DNA from: CAYWMY01 sp046352935
GTDB taxonomy: Bacteria > Pseudomonadota > Gammaproteobacteria > Steroidobacterales > Steroidobacteraceae
Direction: 5' to 3'
DNA: 64,000 nucleotides
Assembly (NCBI GenBank): GCA_046352935.1
Contig: JAXMGR010000010.1
Span: 85,561-149,560 of the forward strand
Below the pieces are notes generated by a model, which did not search any database, was not told where the DNA came from, and worked only from the letters and a program-made list of their open reading frames with translations. The translations under genes were made by a program, and so were the position numbers. Of this stretch, positions 1 to 7,864 are shown in pieces; positions within the stretch are counted from its first letter, which is position 1, and every line of letters begins with the position of its first letter.

Positions 1-38
1 CTGCGGCCTTTCCGCGCCCGACCAGGGACTCTGACGCC

Positions 39-57
39 ACGGTGCTTCCTGCACCGT
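39..57. repeat. 7-bp stem hairpin upstream of glnA
   Basis: ACGGTGC at 39-45 is followed after a 5-nt loop by GCACCGT at 51-57, a perfect inverted repeat. No T-run follows, so it is not a standard intrinsic terminator. It may be the end of an upstream transcript or an operator. The half-sites resemble NtrC half-sites but in swapped order, so I do not call it an NtrC box. Confidence 0.35.
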
Positions 58-63
58 TATGGC

Positions 64-83
64 GCATTGCTGTGAGACAATGC
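64..83. repeat. inverted repeat GCATTG-N8-CAATGC
   Basis: A 6-bp dyad with an 8-bp spacer, about 80 bp upstream of the glnA sigma-54 promoter, where enhancer-type regulators often bind. The half-site is not a good NtrC match and the binding protein is unknown. Confidence 0.25.
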
Positions 84-144
84 CCCAGTCCGGGGCAAAA
101 ACTTTTTGGGCTCGTCGGCCACGGGCTTGCAAGTTATTGATTCC

Positions 145-160
145 GCACATTGCTGGTGCA
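145..160 (+). promoter_or_regulatory. NtrC binding site upstream of glnA
   Basis: The sequence GCACATTGCTGGTGCA fits the NtrC core GCAC-N7-GTGC exactly, including the TGGTGCA right half. It abuts the -24 element of the glnA sigma-54 promoter, closer than the usual enhancer distance of about 100 bp, so it may tune or limit transcription rather than be the main enhancer. ntrB and ntrC lie 2-3 kb downstream. Confidence 0.6.
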
Positions 161-176
161 TGGCATGGTTGGTGCA
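161..176 (+). promoter_or_regulatory. sigma-54 (-24/-12) promoter of glnA
   Basis: TGGCATGGTTGGTGCA carries the invariant GG-N10-GC spacing and matches the consensus TGGCAYR-N4-TTGCW at all but one defined position. Transcription would start near 188, giving a leader of about 80 nt before the glnA ATG at 267. A weaker GG-N10-GC frame exists at 117-130. Nitrogen-responsive control by NtrC fits the family rule for glnA. Confidence 0.6.
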
Positions 177-266
177 CTGCAATGGGTCCGGTAGCCGCAG
201 GATGCTTCGAGTGTCGCGGCGCCGCTTTCAACAACCAGAGATTTGGCGCAACACCCGGAGACCCTC

Positions 267-1676
267 ATGACGCCAGCAGATGTTGTCAAGCTCGTAAAGG
301 ACAAGGAGGTCAAGTACGCGGACCTCCGCTTCACGGACACGCGCGGCAAGGAGCAGCACGTCACCGTACCGTCACGCTACGTGACGGAAGAGTTGTTCAC
401 CGACGGCAAGATGTTCGACGGCTCCTCGATCGCCGGATGGAAGGGCATCAACGAGTCCGACATGATCCTCATGCCGGATTCCACCACGGCGGTCCTTGAT
501 CCCTTCTTCGAAGAATCCACGGTCATCATCCGCTGCGACATCATCGAACCCTCGACCATGCAGGGCTATGAGCGCGACCCGCGCTCGCTGGGAAAGCGCG
601 CCGAGGCCTACCTCAAGAGCACCGGGATCGCCGACGGCGCGACCTTCGGTCCCGAGAACGAGTTCTTCATCTTCGACAGCGTGCGCTGGCAGAACGAAAT
701 GCGTGGCTGCTCCTATCAGATCGACTCCGTACAGGGTGCCTGGAACAGCAACACGGAGTACCCCGAGGGCAACCGCGGCCACAGGCCCGGCGTGAAGGGC
801 GGCTATTTCCCGGTTCCGCCGGTCGACGCGTTCCAGGACATCCGCTCGGCGATGTGCAACGCCCTCGAAGAGATGGGCATGAAGGTCGAGGTCCATCACC
901 ACGAGGTCGCGACCGGCGGCCAGTGCGAGATCGGTGTCGGCGCCGGCGGCCTGATCAAGAAGGCCGACGAAGTGCAGCTCCTGAAGTACGTCGTGCACAA
1001 CGTCGCGCATGCCTACGGCAAGACCGCGACGTTCATGCCGAAGCCGATCGTCGGGGACAACGGCTCGGGCATGCACGTGCACCAGTCGCTGCAGAAGGGC
1101 GGCGTCGCGCTGTTCGCCGGCGAGAAGTACGGCGGCCTCTCCGAGACGGCGCTGTACTACATCGGCGGCATCATCAAGCACGCCAAGGCTCTGAACGCGT
1201 TCACGAACGCGGGCACCAACAGCTACAAGCGACTGGTGCCGGGCTTCGAGGCGCCGGTCATGCTTGCCTACTCGGCGCGCAACCGCTCCGCATCGATCCG
1301 CATTCCGTGGGTGTCGAACCCGAAGGCGCGCCGCATCGAGGTACGCTTCCCGGATTCATCGGCGAATCCGTACTTCGCTTTCGCGGCGATGATGATGGCC
1401 GGCCTGGACGGCATCCAGAACAAGATCCACCCGGGCGATCCCGCGGACAAGGACCTGTACGACCTCGAGCCCGAGGAGGCGAAGCACATCCCGACCGTGT
1501 GCCATTCGCTCGACATGGCGCTCGAGCATCTCGACAAGGACCGCGAGTTCCTCACGCGGGGAGGCGTGTTCACGAACGACGTGATCGACGCCTACATCGC
1601 GCTGAAAATGCAGGAAGTCACGCGCTTCCGCATGAGCACGCATCCGGTCGAACTCGATCTCTACTACAGCTGTTGA
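267..1676 (+). CDS. glnA: glutamine synthetase, type I
   Basis: Makes glutamine from glutamate, ammonia and ATP; cytoplasmic dodecamer. The product is 469 residues, the same as E. coli GlnA, and starts with the GSI-type N-terminus MTPADVVKLVKDKEVKYADLRF-like (VKxxDLRFTDTRG). The adenylylation tyrosine is present in DLYDLEPEE (Tyr398), so activity is likely controlled by GlnE. I place the start at ATG 267, with GGAG just upstream; an in-frame TTG at 243 is less likely. A sigma-54 promoter and NtrC box precede the gene and a strong terminator follows it, so it is probably a single-gene transcript within the nitrogen locus. Confidence 0.97.
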   Translation: MTPADVVKLVKDKEVKYADLRFTDTRGKEQHVTVPSRYVTEELFTDGKMFDGSSIAGWKGINESDMILMPDSTTAVLDPFFEESTVIIRCDIIEPSTMQGYERDPRSLGKRAEAYLKSTGIADGATFGPENEFFIFDSVRWQNEMRGCSYQIDSVQGAWNSNTEYPEGNRGHRPGVKGGYFPVPPVDAFQDIRSAMCNALEEMGMKVEVHHHEVATGGQCEIGVGAGGLIKKADEVQLLKYVVHNVAHAYGKTATFMPKPIVGDNGSGMHVHQSLQKGGVALFAGEKYGGLSETALYYIGGIIKHAKALNAFTNAGTNSYKRLVPGFEAPVMLAYSARNRSASIRIPWVSNPKARRIEVRFPDSSANPYFAFAAMMMAGLDGIQNKIHPGDPADKDLYDLEPEEAKHIPTVCHSLDMALEHLDKDREFLTRGGVFTNDVIDAYIALKMQEVTRFRMSTHPVELDLYYSC

Positions 1677-1697
1677 GCCGTCTCCGGGAATGGCGGC

Positions 1698-1734
1698 GGG
1701 GACGGCGGTTTTTTGTGACCGCCGTCCCCTTTTT
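1698..1734 (+). terminator. intrinsic terminator after glnA
   Basis: A 12-bp perfect stem, GGGGACGGCGGT (1698-1709) with ACCGCCGTCCCC (1718-1729), has an 8-nt loop and is followed by five T. It sits 22 bp after the glnA stop and separates glnA from the DUF4124-ntrBC genes. Confidence 0.93.
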
Positions 1735-1764
1735 GTCCGGCCCGCACGAGGCTATGCTGCATGC

Positions 1765-2340
1765 ATGACCCGCGCACTGCTGCTCCTTGCCGGCTTGGCC
1801 GTCTTCTCTGCGGCGCACCCGCAGGAGATCTATCGCTGGGTGGACCGCGATGGCGTCGTCCACTACGCGGATCAGCCCGGGTCGCCGGATGCCCGACGTG
1901 TCGAGTACGCGGGCCTGAAGCCCCGGGACCCCGAAGCTCAGGCGTTGCCATCGTCTTCGGCGTCGCCGGAACAGGCGCCCGCCGCCGCCGCGCGGGAGGA
2001 GTACCGCTCGCTGACGGTGTCCTCGCCATCGCCGGATCAGAGTTTCTTCGGCGCGGATGCTGTCGTGCCGGTGAACCTCGATGTCCAGCCTCCGCTCCAG
2101 GAGGGCGACCACTTCGCGGTGATCGTCGACGGCAAGCGTGTCGCCGACAATCTCCAGGAGCCGTACGCCGAGGTATCGGGCTTGGCGCGCGGCACGCACT
2201 TCGTGCGAGGTGCGGTATTGAGCGCTTCGGGCGAGCAGCGCATCGCGAGTGCCAATGTGACCTTCCACGTGCGTCACCCGTCCATCGCCAGGCCACCGGT
2301 CGGCCCGGCGCTGCGTCCGCCGCCGAAAGCCAGGCCCTGA
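1765..2340 (+). CDS. DUF4124 periplasmic protein
   Basis: A 191-residue exported protein. Residues 1-19 form a signal peptide (MTRALLLLAGLAVFSAAHP) and residues 21-40 hold the DUF4124 signature EIYRWVDRDGVVHYADQP. The rest is a proline/serine-rich linker and a beta-rich C-terminal part that is not assigned. Members of this family are often found between glnA and ntrB in gammaproteobacteria; their function is unknown. The start at ATG 1765 is chosen because it begins the signal peptide. A -10-like TATGCT ends 6 nt before the ATG, so the mRNA could be leaderless. Any link to nitrogen control is only by position. Confidence 0.85.
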   Translation: MTRALLLLAGLAVFSAAHPQEIYRWVDRDGVVHYADQPGSPDARRVEYAGLKPRDPEAQALPSSSASPEQAPAAAAREEYRSLTVSSPSPDQSFFGADAVVPVNLDVQPPLQEGDHFAVIVDGKRVADNLQEPYAEVSGLARGTHFVRGAVLSASGEQRIASANVTFHVRHPSIARPPVGPALRPPPKARP

Positions 2341-2373
2341 CCGCCCGGCGCCGGTCGGCGCCCGGGGATCGCC

Positions 2374-3471
2374 GTGGCCGCTGAACCGCGGCTGCTGCCC
2401 GCGAAGAGCCGGGACGACTTCGTCGATGCCCTGACGACGGCGGTGATCCTGCTCACCGCCGACGGCACCATCCAGTATCTGAATGCCGCAGCCCAGGATC
2501 TGCTAGCGGTCGGCGCCAGCGTGGCCCGGGGACGCGCGCTCGCGGAGTTCCTGCAGCCCGACGATCCGCTGATCGCCCTCGTGCGCCGCGCCGCCCAGAC
2601 CGGCGATGCGCTCGCCAGCCGCGAATGCGAGCTGCACGCCGTTGCGAGGGGCAGCGACCCGCACCTGGTCGTCTACTGCAAGATCACGCCGATCGCCGAG
2701 CAGGGCCGGCCGTGCCTGCTGCTCGAGCTGTCCGATCTGACCCATCTGCAGCGCGTGAGCCGCGACAACGCCCTGCTGGCGCAGCTCGGCGGCAGCCGGC
2801 TGATGGCCCGGCAGCTCGCCCACGAGATCAGGAATCCACTGGGCGGGCTCCGTGGCGCCGCGCAGCTCCTGGAGCGCGAACTGCCGTCGGAGGAGCTACG
2901 TGAATACACGCGTGTGATCATCGGTGAGGCCGACCGCCTCCGGAATCTCGTCGATGGCCTGCTCGGTCCGTCACGTGCACCACGACGGGAAGCCGCCAAC
3001 GTTCACGAACTCCTGGACCACGTCTTTCACCTGGTGCGCGGCGAGGCGCCTGACGGCATCGCCATCGTCCGGGACTACGACCCCAGCCTGCCCAACCTGT
3101 GGCTCGACCGGGATCAGATCATCCAGGTCATGCTGAACCTCGCGCGCAATGCCGTGCAGGTCATGGCGACGAGCGGTCAGCTCACCCTGCGCACGCGTGC
3201 ACTCACCGGCGTCACGATCGGCGAGAAGCGCCACCGGGTCGTTGCCTCGATCCAGTTCGAGGACAACGGTCCGGGTGTTCCACCGGAACTCCGCGAAACC
3301 CTGTTCTATCCGCTGGTCACGGCGCGTCCGGGCGGCAGCGGCCTCGGTCTCGCGGTCGCGCAGGACCTCGCCACGCGCCACGGGGGGCTCATCGAGTACG
3401 AGAGCAGGCCGGGCCGAACCGTATTCACGCTGCTGCTGCCCATCGAGGCTGCCGATGAACAAACCGCTTGA
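2374..3471 (+). CDS. ntrB: nitrogen regulation sensor histidine kinase NtrB (GlnL)
   Basis: Soluble two-component kinase/phosphatase that phosphorylates NtrC under nitrogen limitation and is controlled by PII. Residues about 14-120 form the PAS sensor domain. The H-box LAHEIRNPLGGLRGAAQLL contains the phospho-accepting His150. The ATPase domain shows an N-box (NLARNAVQ), a G1 box (EDNGPGVP) and a G2 box (GGSGLGLAVAQ). The length, 365 residues, is close to the family norm. Start is GTG 2374. The 3' end overlaps ntrC by 17 nt, so the two are translationally coupled. Confidence 0.95.
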   Translation: MAAEPRLLPAKSRDDFVDALTTAVILLTADGTIQYLNAAAQDLLAVGASVARGRALAEFLQPDDPLIALVRRAAQTGDALASRECELHAVARGSDPHLVVYCKITPIAEQGRPCLLLELSDLTHLQRVSRDNALLAQLGGSRLMARQLAHEIRNPLGGLRGAAQLLERELPSEELREYTRVIIGEADRLRNLVDGLLGPSRAPRREAANVHELLDHVFHLVRGEAPDGIAIVRDYDPSLPNLWLDRDQIIQVMLNLARNAVQVMATSGQLTLRTRALTGVTIGEKRHRVVASIQFEDNGPGVPPELRETLFYPLVTARPGGSGLGLAVAQDLATRHGGLIEYESRPGRTVFTLLLPIEAADEQTA

Positions 3472-4858
3472 TGTCTGGCTCGTCGACGACGACGCGTCCA
3501 TCCGCTGGGTGCTCGAGCGCGCCCTGCGCCAGGGCGGCATGCGTCCGCGCGCCTTCGAACAGGCCGAGTCCGCGCTCGCCGCGCTCGAGGAGAAAGAGCC
3601 CGACGTGCTGATGACGGACATCCGCATGCCCGGTACGAGCGGCCTGAAGTTGCTCGACACGGTGCGGGCCGAGCATCCGAGACTGCCCGTGATCGTCATG
3701 ACCGCCCACTCGGATCTCGACAGCGCGGTGGCGGCCTACCGCGGCGGTGCATTCGAGTACCTCCCGAAGCCGTTCGACATCGATCAGGCTGTCCTGCTCG
3801 TGCGTCGCGCGGCCACCCAGGCCACATCGCACGGCGAGGTCGTGCGCAGCGATGCCGCAGCGATCCCGGAGATCCTCGGACACGCTCCCGCGATGCAGGA
3901 CGTGTTCCGGGCGATCGGCCGCCTGTCGCGCTCGTCCATGACGGTATTGATCACGGGTGAGTCGGGCACGGGCAAGGAGCTCGTGGCGCGGGCCCTGCAT
4001 CGGCATTCGCCGCGTGCTTCGCGACCGTTCATCGCGCTCAATACCTCGGCATTCACGGCCGACCTGCTCGAGTCGGAGCTCTTCGGTCACGAGAAGGGTG
4101 CCTTCACGGGTGCCGACGCGCTGCGCCGCGGACGCTTCGAGCAGGCGGATGGCGGCACACTGTTCCTGGACGAGATCGGTGACATGTCGCCGGCCCTGCA
4201 GACCCGCCTGCTGCGCGTGCTGGCAGAGGGAGAGTTCTACCGCGTCGGCGGCAATGCGCCCATCCGTGTCGATGTGCGCGTGATCGCCGCGACGCACCAG
4301 GACCTCGAGGCGCGCGTGGTCCAGGGCATGTTCCGCGAAGACCTCCTGCACCGGCTGAACGTGATCCGCATCGCGATCCCGCCGCTGCGCGCACGACGGG
4401 AGGACATACCCGATTTGCTGCGCCACTATCTGGCCGCCGCCGCCGAGGAGATGGGGGTCGAGCCCAAGGTGCTGGCGCCTGATGCCGAGCGCGTGCTCAT
4501 CGCCTTCGACTGGCCCGGCAACGTGCGCCAGCTGGTGAATGCCTGTCGCCGACTCACGGTCGCCGCGGCGGGCCGCGAGATCGCAGCCGCGGACATCCCG
4601 CCCGATCTCGGCGGCGTCGGTGTCTCAGCGACGCCCGGGGACGACTGGACGCGCGAGCTCGATGCCTGGGCCCGCCGCCACCTTGCGGCCTCGCGCGAGC
4701 CGTTGCTCGACATCGCGGTGCCGGAGTTCGAACGCACGCTGATCCGTGCGGCGCTCGCGCGCTGCGAGGGCGGACGCCAGGAGGCGGCCCGGCTGCTGGG
4801 ATGGGGGCGCAACACGCTGACGCGGAAGATGCGCGAGCTCGGCATGGACGACGAGTGA
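3455..4858 (+). CDS. ntrC: nitrogen regulation response regulator NtrC (GlnG)
   Basis: Sigma-54 activator, 467 residues. The receiver domain has the phosphorylation site Asp55 in DVLMTDIRMPG. The AAA+ domain has Walker A GESGTGKE near residue 168 and the sigma-54 contact loop GAFTGA at 215-220, then the DWPGNVRQL motif. The C-terminal Fis-type helix-turn-helix includes EAARLLGWGRNTLTRKM. The start ATG 3455 lies inside the end of ntrB. Its likely target in this window is the NtrC box at 145-160. Confidence 0.96.
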   Translation: MNKPLDVWLVDDDASIRWVLERALRQGGMRPRAFEQAESALAALEEKEPDVLMTDIRMPGTSGLKLLDTVRAEHPRLPVIVMTAHSDLDSAVAAYRGGAFEYLPKPFDIDQAVLLVRRAATQATSHGEVVRSDAAAIPEILGHAPAMQDVFRAIGRLSRSSMTVLITGESGTGKELVARALHRHSPRASRPFIALNTSAFTADLLESELFGHEKGAFTGADALRRGRFEQADGGTLFLDEIGDMSPALQTRLLRVLAEGEFYRVGGNAPIRVDVRVIAATHQDLEARVVQGMFREDLLHRLNVIRIAIPPLRARREDIPDLLRHYLAAAAEEMGVEPKVLAPDAERVLIAFDWPGNVRQLVNACRRLTVAAAGREIAAADIPPDLGGVGVSATPGDDWTRELDAWARRHLAASREPLLDIAVPEFERTLIRAALARCEGGRQEAARLLGWGRNTLTRKMRELGMDDE

Positions 4859-5310
4859 CACTCGTCATTGCAGCCGAGGACCCGCGTGCCGCCGACCTGC
4901 GGGCGCTGGTCGCCGAGCTCGATGCGTACCTGGCATCGCTGTACCCGCCCGAGAACAACCATCTCCTCGACCTCGATGCGCTGTCCGCACCCGATGTGTC
5001 GTTCCTGGCCGCCCGCGACGCCGGAGCGGCGGCCGGTTGCGCGGCGCTGCGCCGCCTGTCGACCGGTCGGGGCGAGATCAAGCGCATGTTCGTCCGCCCG
5101 GCGTTCCGCGGGCGTGGCGTCGGTCGTGCGCTGCTCGAAGCTGTCGAGATGGTCGCGCGCGTGCGAGGAGTGTCGGAACTGCTGCTCGAAACCGGGGTCG
5201 ACCAGCCCGAGGCCATCGGGCTCTATCGCAGCTCCGGCTTCGAGCCCTGCGGTCCCTATGGCGATTACCGGGCGCATCCGCTGAACCTCTTCCTGCGCAA
5301 GCCCCTCTGA
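4855..5310 (+). CDS. GNAT family N-acetyltransferase
   Basis: A 151-residue single-domain acetyltransferase. The acetyl-CoA pyrophosphate-binding motif is RGRGVGRALL, near residues 85-94, followed by the family's usual C-terminal motif ending in GLYRSSGFEPCG. The start is taken as GTG 4855, which overlaps the ntrC stop (GTGA), so it is probably in the ntrBC transcript. The substrate (protein, amine or metabolite) cannot be told from sequence. Confidence 0.85.
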   Translation: MTLVIAAEDPRAADLRALVAELDAYLASLYPPENNHLLDLDALSAPDVSFLAARDAGAAAGCAALRRLSTGRGEIKRMFVRPAFRGRGVGRALLEAVEMVARVRGVSELLLETGVDQPEAIGLYRSSGFEPCGPYGDYRAHPLNLFLRKPL

Positions 5311-5369
5311 CCGCCCTTTCCGCCCGGGCCCCGTTGCAGGCAGCGGCCCCGGGGTCGACACTAACGTCC

Positions 5370-6416
5370 GTGAAAATCTCCCCCGACATGACCCTGCTGG
5401 GCAACGACCTCGCGACCTGGGCGCGCGCTGCGATCGTGTTCACGGTCTGGTTCCTCGTCCTGCCGTTCGCCAAGCTGCTGGTCACGCGCCGGCTGCACGC
5501 GCTGCGACCCGAACAGGCCCGCGGCCCGCTGGAGCTGGTGCTCACGCTGCTCAGGCGCACGACGCGGCTTTCCCTGTTCGCCGTGGCTACCTATCTTGCG
5601 ATGAAGTCGCTCGAGCTGCCCGCGCGCCTGGATCGCGGTATCGACGCCGGGATCCTGTTCGTCTTCTGGCTGCAGGGCGCGCTGTGGGGCACGGCCGCCG
5701 TGCGCCACGTGATCGACCGGCGTGAGCAGAGAGCAGGTGCGGAGCGGACTCCGACCCTTGGCATACTGCGCTTCGTCGGCATGCTGCTCGTCTGGGTCAT
5801 CGCCGTGCTGATGCTGCTCGCCAACCTCGGCGTCGACATCACGGCGCTGGTTGCGGGCCTCGGTGTCGGTGGCGTCGCCGTGGCGCTCGCGCTGCAGAAT
5901 GTCCTCGGCGACCTGTTCGCATCGCTGGCTATCGCACTCGACAAGCCGTTCACGATCGGCGACACGCTGCAGCTCGACGACCTGACCGGCAGGGTCGAGC
6001 GCATCGGCATCAAGAGCACACGCCTGCGCAGCGCGAGCGGCGAGCAGATCGTGGTGTCGAATGCCCAGCTGCTCGCGACCCGGCTGCGCAACTTCGGCCG
6101 GGCCGAGGAGCGCCGCGCGCTCTACCTCATCGGCGTGCCCTACGAGACCCCGCCCGGGAAGCTGCGTGCCATCCCGGCGCTCGTGGAAGGGATCGTGCGC
6201 GCGCTGCCGGCGGCGCGCTTCGATCGCTGCTACTTCAAGAGCTTCGGGGCGTCGGCGCTCGAGTTCGAGATCATCTTCTTCAGCCTGTCGCAGGACGCCG
6301 GCGCACTCGCGACACTGCAGCAGCAGTTCAACTACGCACTGGTCGATGCCTTCGCCGCCGCCGGCATCGGTTTCGCGTACCCGACCGTGCGACAGATCGC
6401 CACGCCGCAGGGGTGA
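5370..6416 (+). CDS. small-conductance mechanosensitive channel, MscS family
   Basis: Inner-membrane osmotic release valve, 348 residues from GTG 5370 (342 from ATG 5388; no strong ribosome site decides). There are four or five membrane segments; the pore-lining helix is the Gly/Ala-rich stretch VAGLGVGGVAVALALQNVLG, followed by the beta domain (KPFTIGDTLQLDDLTGRVERIGIKSTRLRS) and the alpha/beta cytoplasmic cage. No extra regulatory domain is seen. It lies 59 bp after the acetyltransferase on the same strand. Confidence 0.93.
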   Translation: MKISPDMTLLGNDLATWARAAIVFTVWFLVLPFAKLLVTRRLHALRPEQARGPLELVLTLLRRTTRLSLFAVATYLAMKSLELPARLDRGIDAGILFVFWLQGALWGTAAVRHVIDRREQRAGAERTPTLGILRFVGMLLVWVIAVLMLLANLGVDITALVAGLGVGGVAVALALQNVLGDLFASLAIALDKPFTIGDTLQLDDLTGRVERIGIKSTRLRSASGEQIVVSNAQLLATRLRNFGRAEERRALYLIGVPYETPPGKLRAIPALVEGIVRALPAARFDRCYFKSFGASALEFEIIFFSLSQDAGALATLQQQFNYALVDAFAAAGIGFAYPTVRQIATPQG

Positions 6417-6425
6417 CGGCGCCCG

Positions 6426-7184
6426 ATGAGCGAGAGCGCCGGCTTCAAGGACCACTTCTCCGGCAACGCCGCGCAGTACGCGCGATTCCGGCCGGAGTAT
6501 CCGGCGGGATTCCTCGCGGCGCTTGCGGCAGCGGCTCCTGAGCGGACCCTCGCGTGGGACTGCGCAACCGGCAATGGCCAGGTCGCGGTCGGCCTCGCGC
6601 TGAACTTCGAGCGTGTGGTCGCCACGGATGCGAGCGCCGCACAGCTCGCCAGCGCCATGCCGCGCGCAAACATCACGTATCGCATCGGCATGGAGGACGA
6701 GTCAGGCCTCGCACCCTCATCGGCCGGCCTCGTCACCGTCGCACAGGCCATCCACTGGTTCGACATCGCTCGCTTCCATCGGGAAGTGCGGCGCGTCGCC
6801 AGGCCGCGCGCCGTCGTCGCCGCCTGGACCTACCGTCTCGCCGAGGTCGATGCCGGTGTCGACGCCGTCGTGCGCTGGCTGCACCGCGAGCGAGCCGCGC
6901 GCTACTGGCCACCTGAGCGCGCGATGGTCGACGACGGCTACCGCTCCATCGACTGGCCGTACGAGCCGATGGATCTCGGCGACTGGCGCGCGACCGCGCG
7001 CATGGATCGCGAGGCGCTCGTCGGCTATCTCGGCACCTGGTCCGCGGTGACCCGCGCGCAGCAGGCGGGCGACGATCCGACATATGAGCTGCGCGCGCGC
7101 CTCGCGGAGGTCTGGCCGGACGGGGAGGAGACCCGCCAGGTCGGCTGGCCGCTCGCCATCCGCGCGGGGCGCCTGCCCGGATGA
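6426..7184 (+). CDS. class I SAM-dependent methyltransferase
   Basis: A 252-residue Rossmann-type methyltransferase. Motif I is WDCATGNGQVAVGLA (residues about 43-57), the acidic turn of motif II is VVATDASAAQL, and motif IV/post-I is VTVAQAIHWFD. The family resembles methyltransferase domain 11 proteins that act on small molecules; the substrate is unknown. Nine bp separate it from the mscS-type gene and its stop overlaps the next start (ATGA), so the two methyltransferases are translationally coupled. Confidence 0.88.
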   Translation: MSESAGFKDHFSGNAAQYARFRPEYPAGFLAALAAAAPERTLAWDCATGNGQVAVGLALNFERVVATDASAAQLASAMPRANITYRIGMEDESGLAPSSAGLVTVAQAIHWFDIARFHREVRRVARPRAVVAAWTYRLAEVDAGVDAVVRWLHRERAARYWPPERAMVDDGYRSIDWPYEPMDLGDWRATARMDREALVGYLGTWSAVTRAQQAGDDPTYELRARLAEVWPDGEETRQVGWPLAIRAGRLPG

Positions 7185-7813
7185 GCAGCATGGACGACAC
7201 AGGCGCGCATGCCGACGCGCGGCGCGACAGCCCGGCCGCCGAGCGCAACAAGGAACCGATCGCCGCCGTGCTCGCACGCCATCTGCCGCGCCGGGGCCTC
7301 GTGCTCGAGATCGCGAGCGGTACCGGCCAGCACGCGCTGCACTTCGCCCGGAAATTCCCGTCGCTGGACTGGCAGCCGAGCGATCCCGACGCCGCGAATC
7401 GTGCGTCGATCGATGCGTGGCGCCGCAGCGCCGGGCCCGCGAACCTGCGCGCGGCGGTCGAACTCGACGTGCATCGGCGTCCGTGGCCCGTTGCAACGGT
7501 GATGGCCGTCCTCTGCATCAACATGGTCCACATCGCGCCGTGGAGTGCGACGCTGGCGCTGTGTGCGGGCGCAGCCGAGCGGCTGCCGCCGGAAGGGCTC
7601 CTGTACTTGTACGGCCCCTACCGTGTCGGCGGGCGTCACACTGCGCCCAGCAACGAGGAATTCGATGCCGCACTGCGGGCCCGCGATGCCGACTGGGGTG
7701 TGCGCGATCTGGACGAGGTGGTCGCGGAAGCGGCGCAGTGCGGCTTCGAGACCGTGGAGATCGTACCCATGCCGGCCAACAACCTGAGCGTGGTTCTCCG
7801 GCTCGCGGCCTGA
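7181..7813 (+). CDS. DUF938 SAM-dependent methyltransferase-like protein
   Basis: A 210-residue protein of the DUF938 family. The N-terminal signature SPAAERNKEPI is followed by a SAM-binding glycine motif LEIASGTGQHALHFA, then the typical INMVHIAPW and LYGPYRVGGRHTAPSNEEFD segments. The biochemical role of DUF938 is unknown. The start overlaps the stop of the preceding methyltransferase by 4 nt. Confidence 0.9.
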   Translation: MSSMDDTGAHADARRDSPAAERNKEPIAAVLARHLPRRGLVLEIASGTGQHALHFARKFPSLDWQPSDPDAANRASIDAWRRSAGPANLRAAVELDVHRRPWPVATVMAVLCINMVHIAPWSATLALCAGAAERLPPEGLLYLYGPYRVGGRHTAPSNEEFDAALRARDADWGVRDLDEVVAEAAQCGFETVEIVPMPANNLSVVLRLAA

Positions 7814-7864
7814 GCCGGCTCCTGCGCGCCCCGCCGCGGGTCAGCTGACTGCGCGCCGGGCTCT

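Noticed and set aside
39..57. NtrC site at the GGTGC/GCACC hairpin
   Set aside because: The half-sites are in the wrong order for NtrC (GGTGC first, GCACC second).
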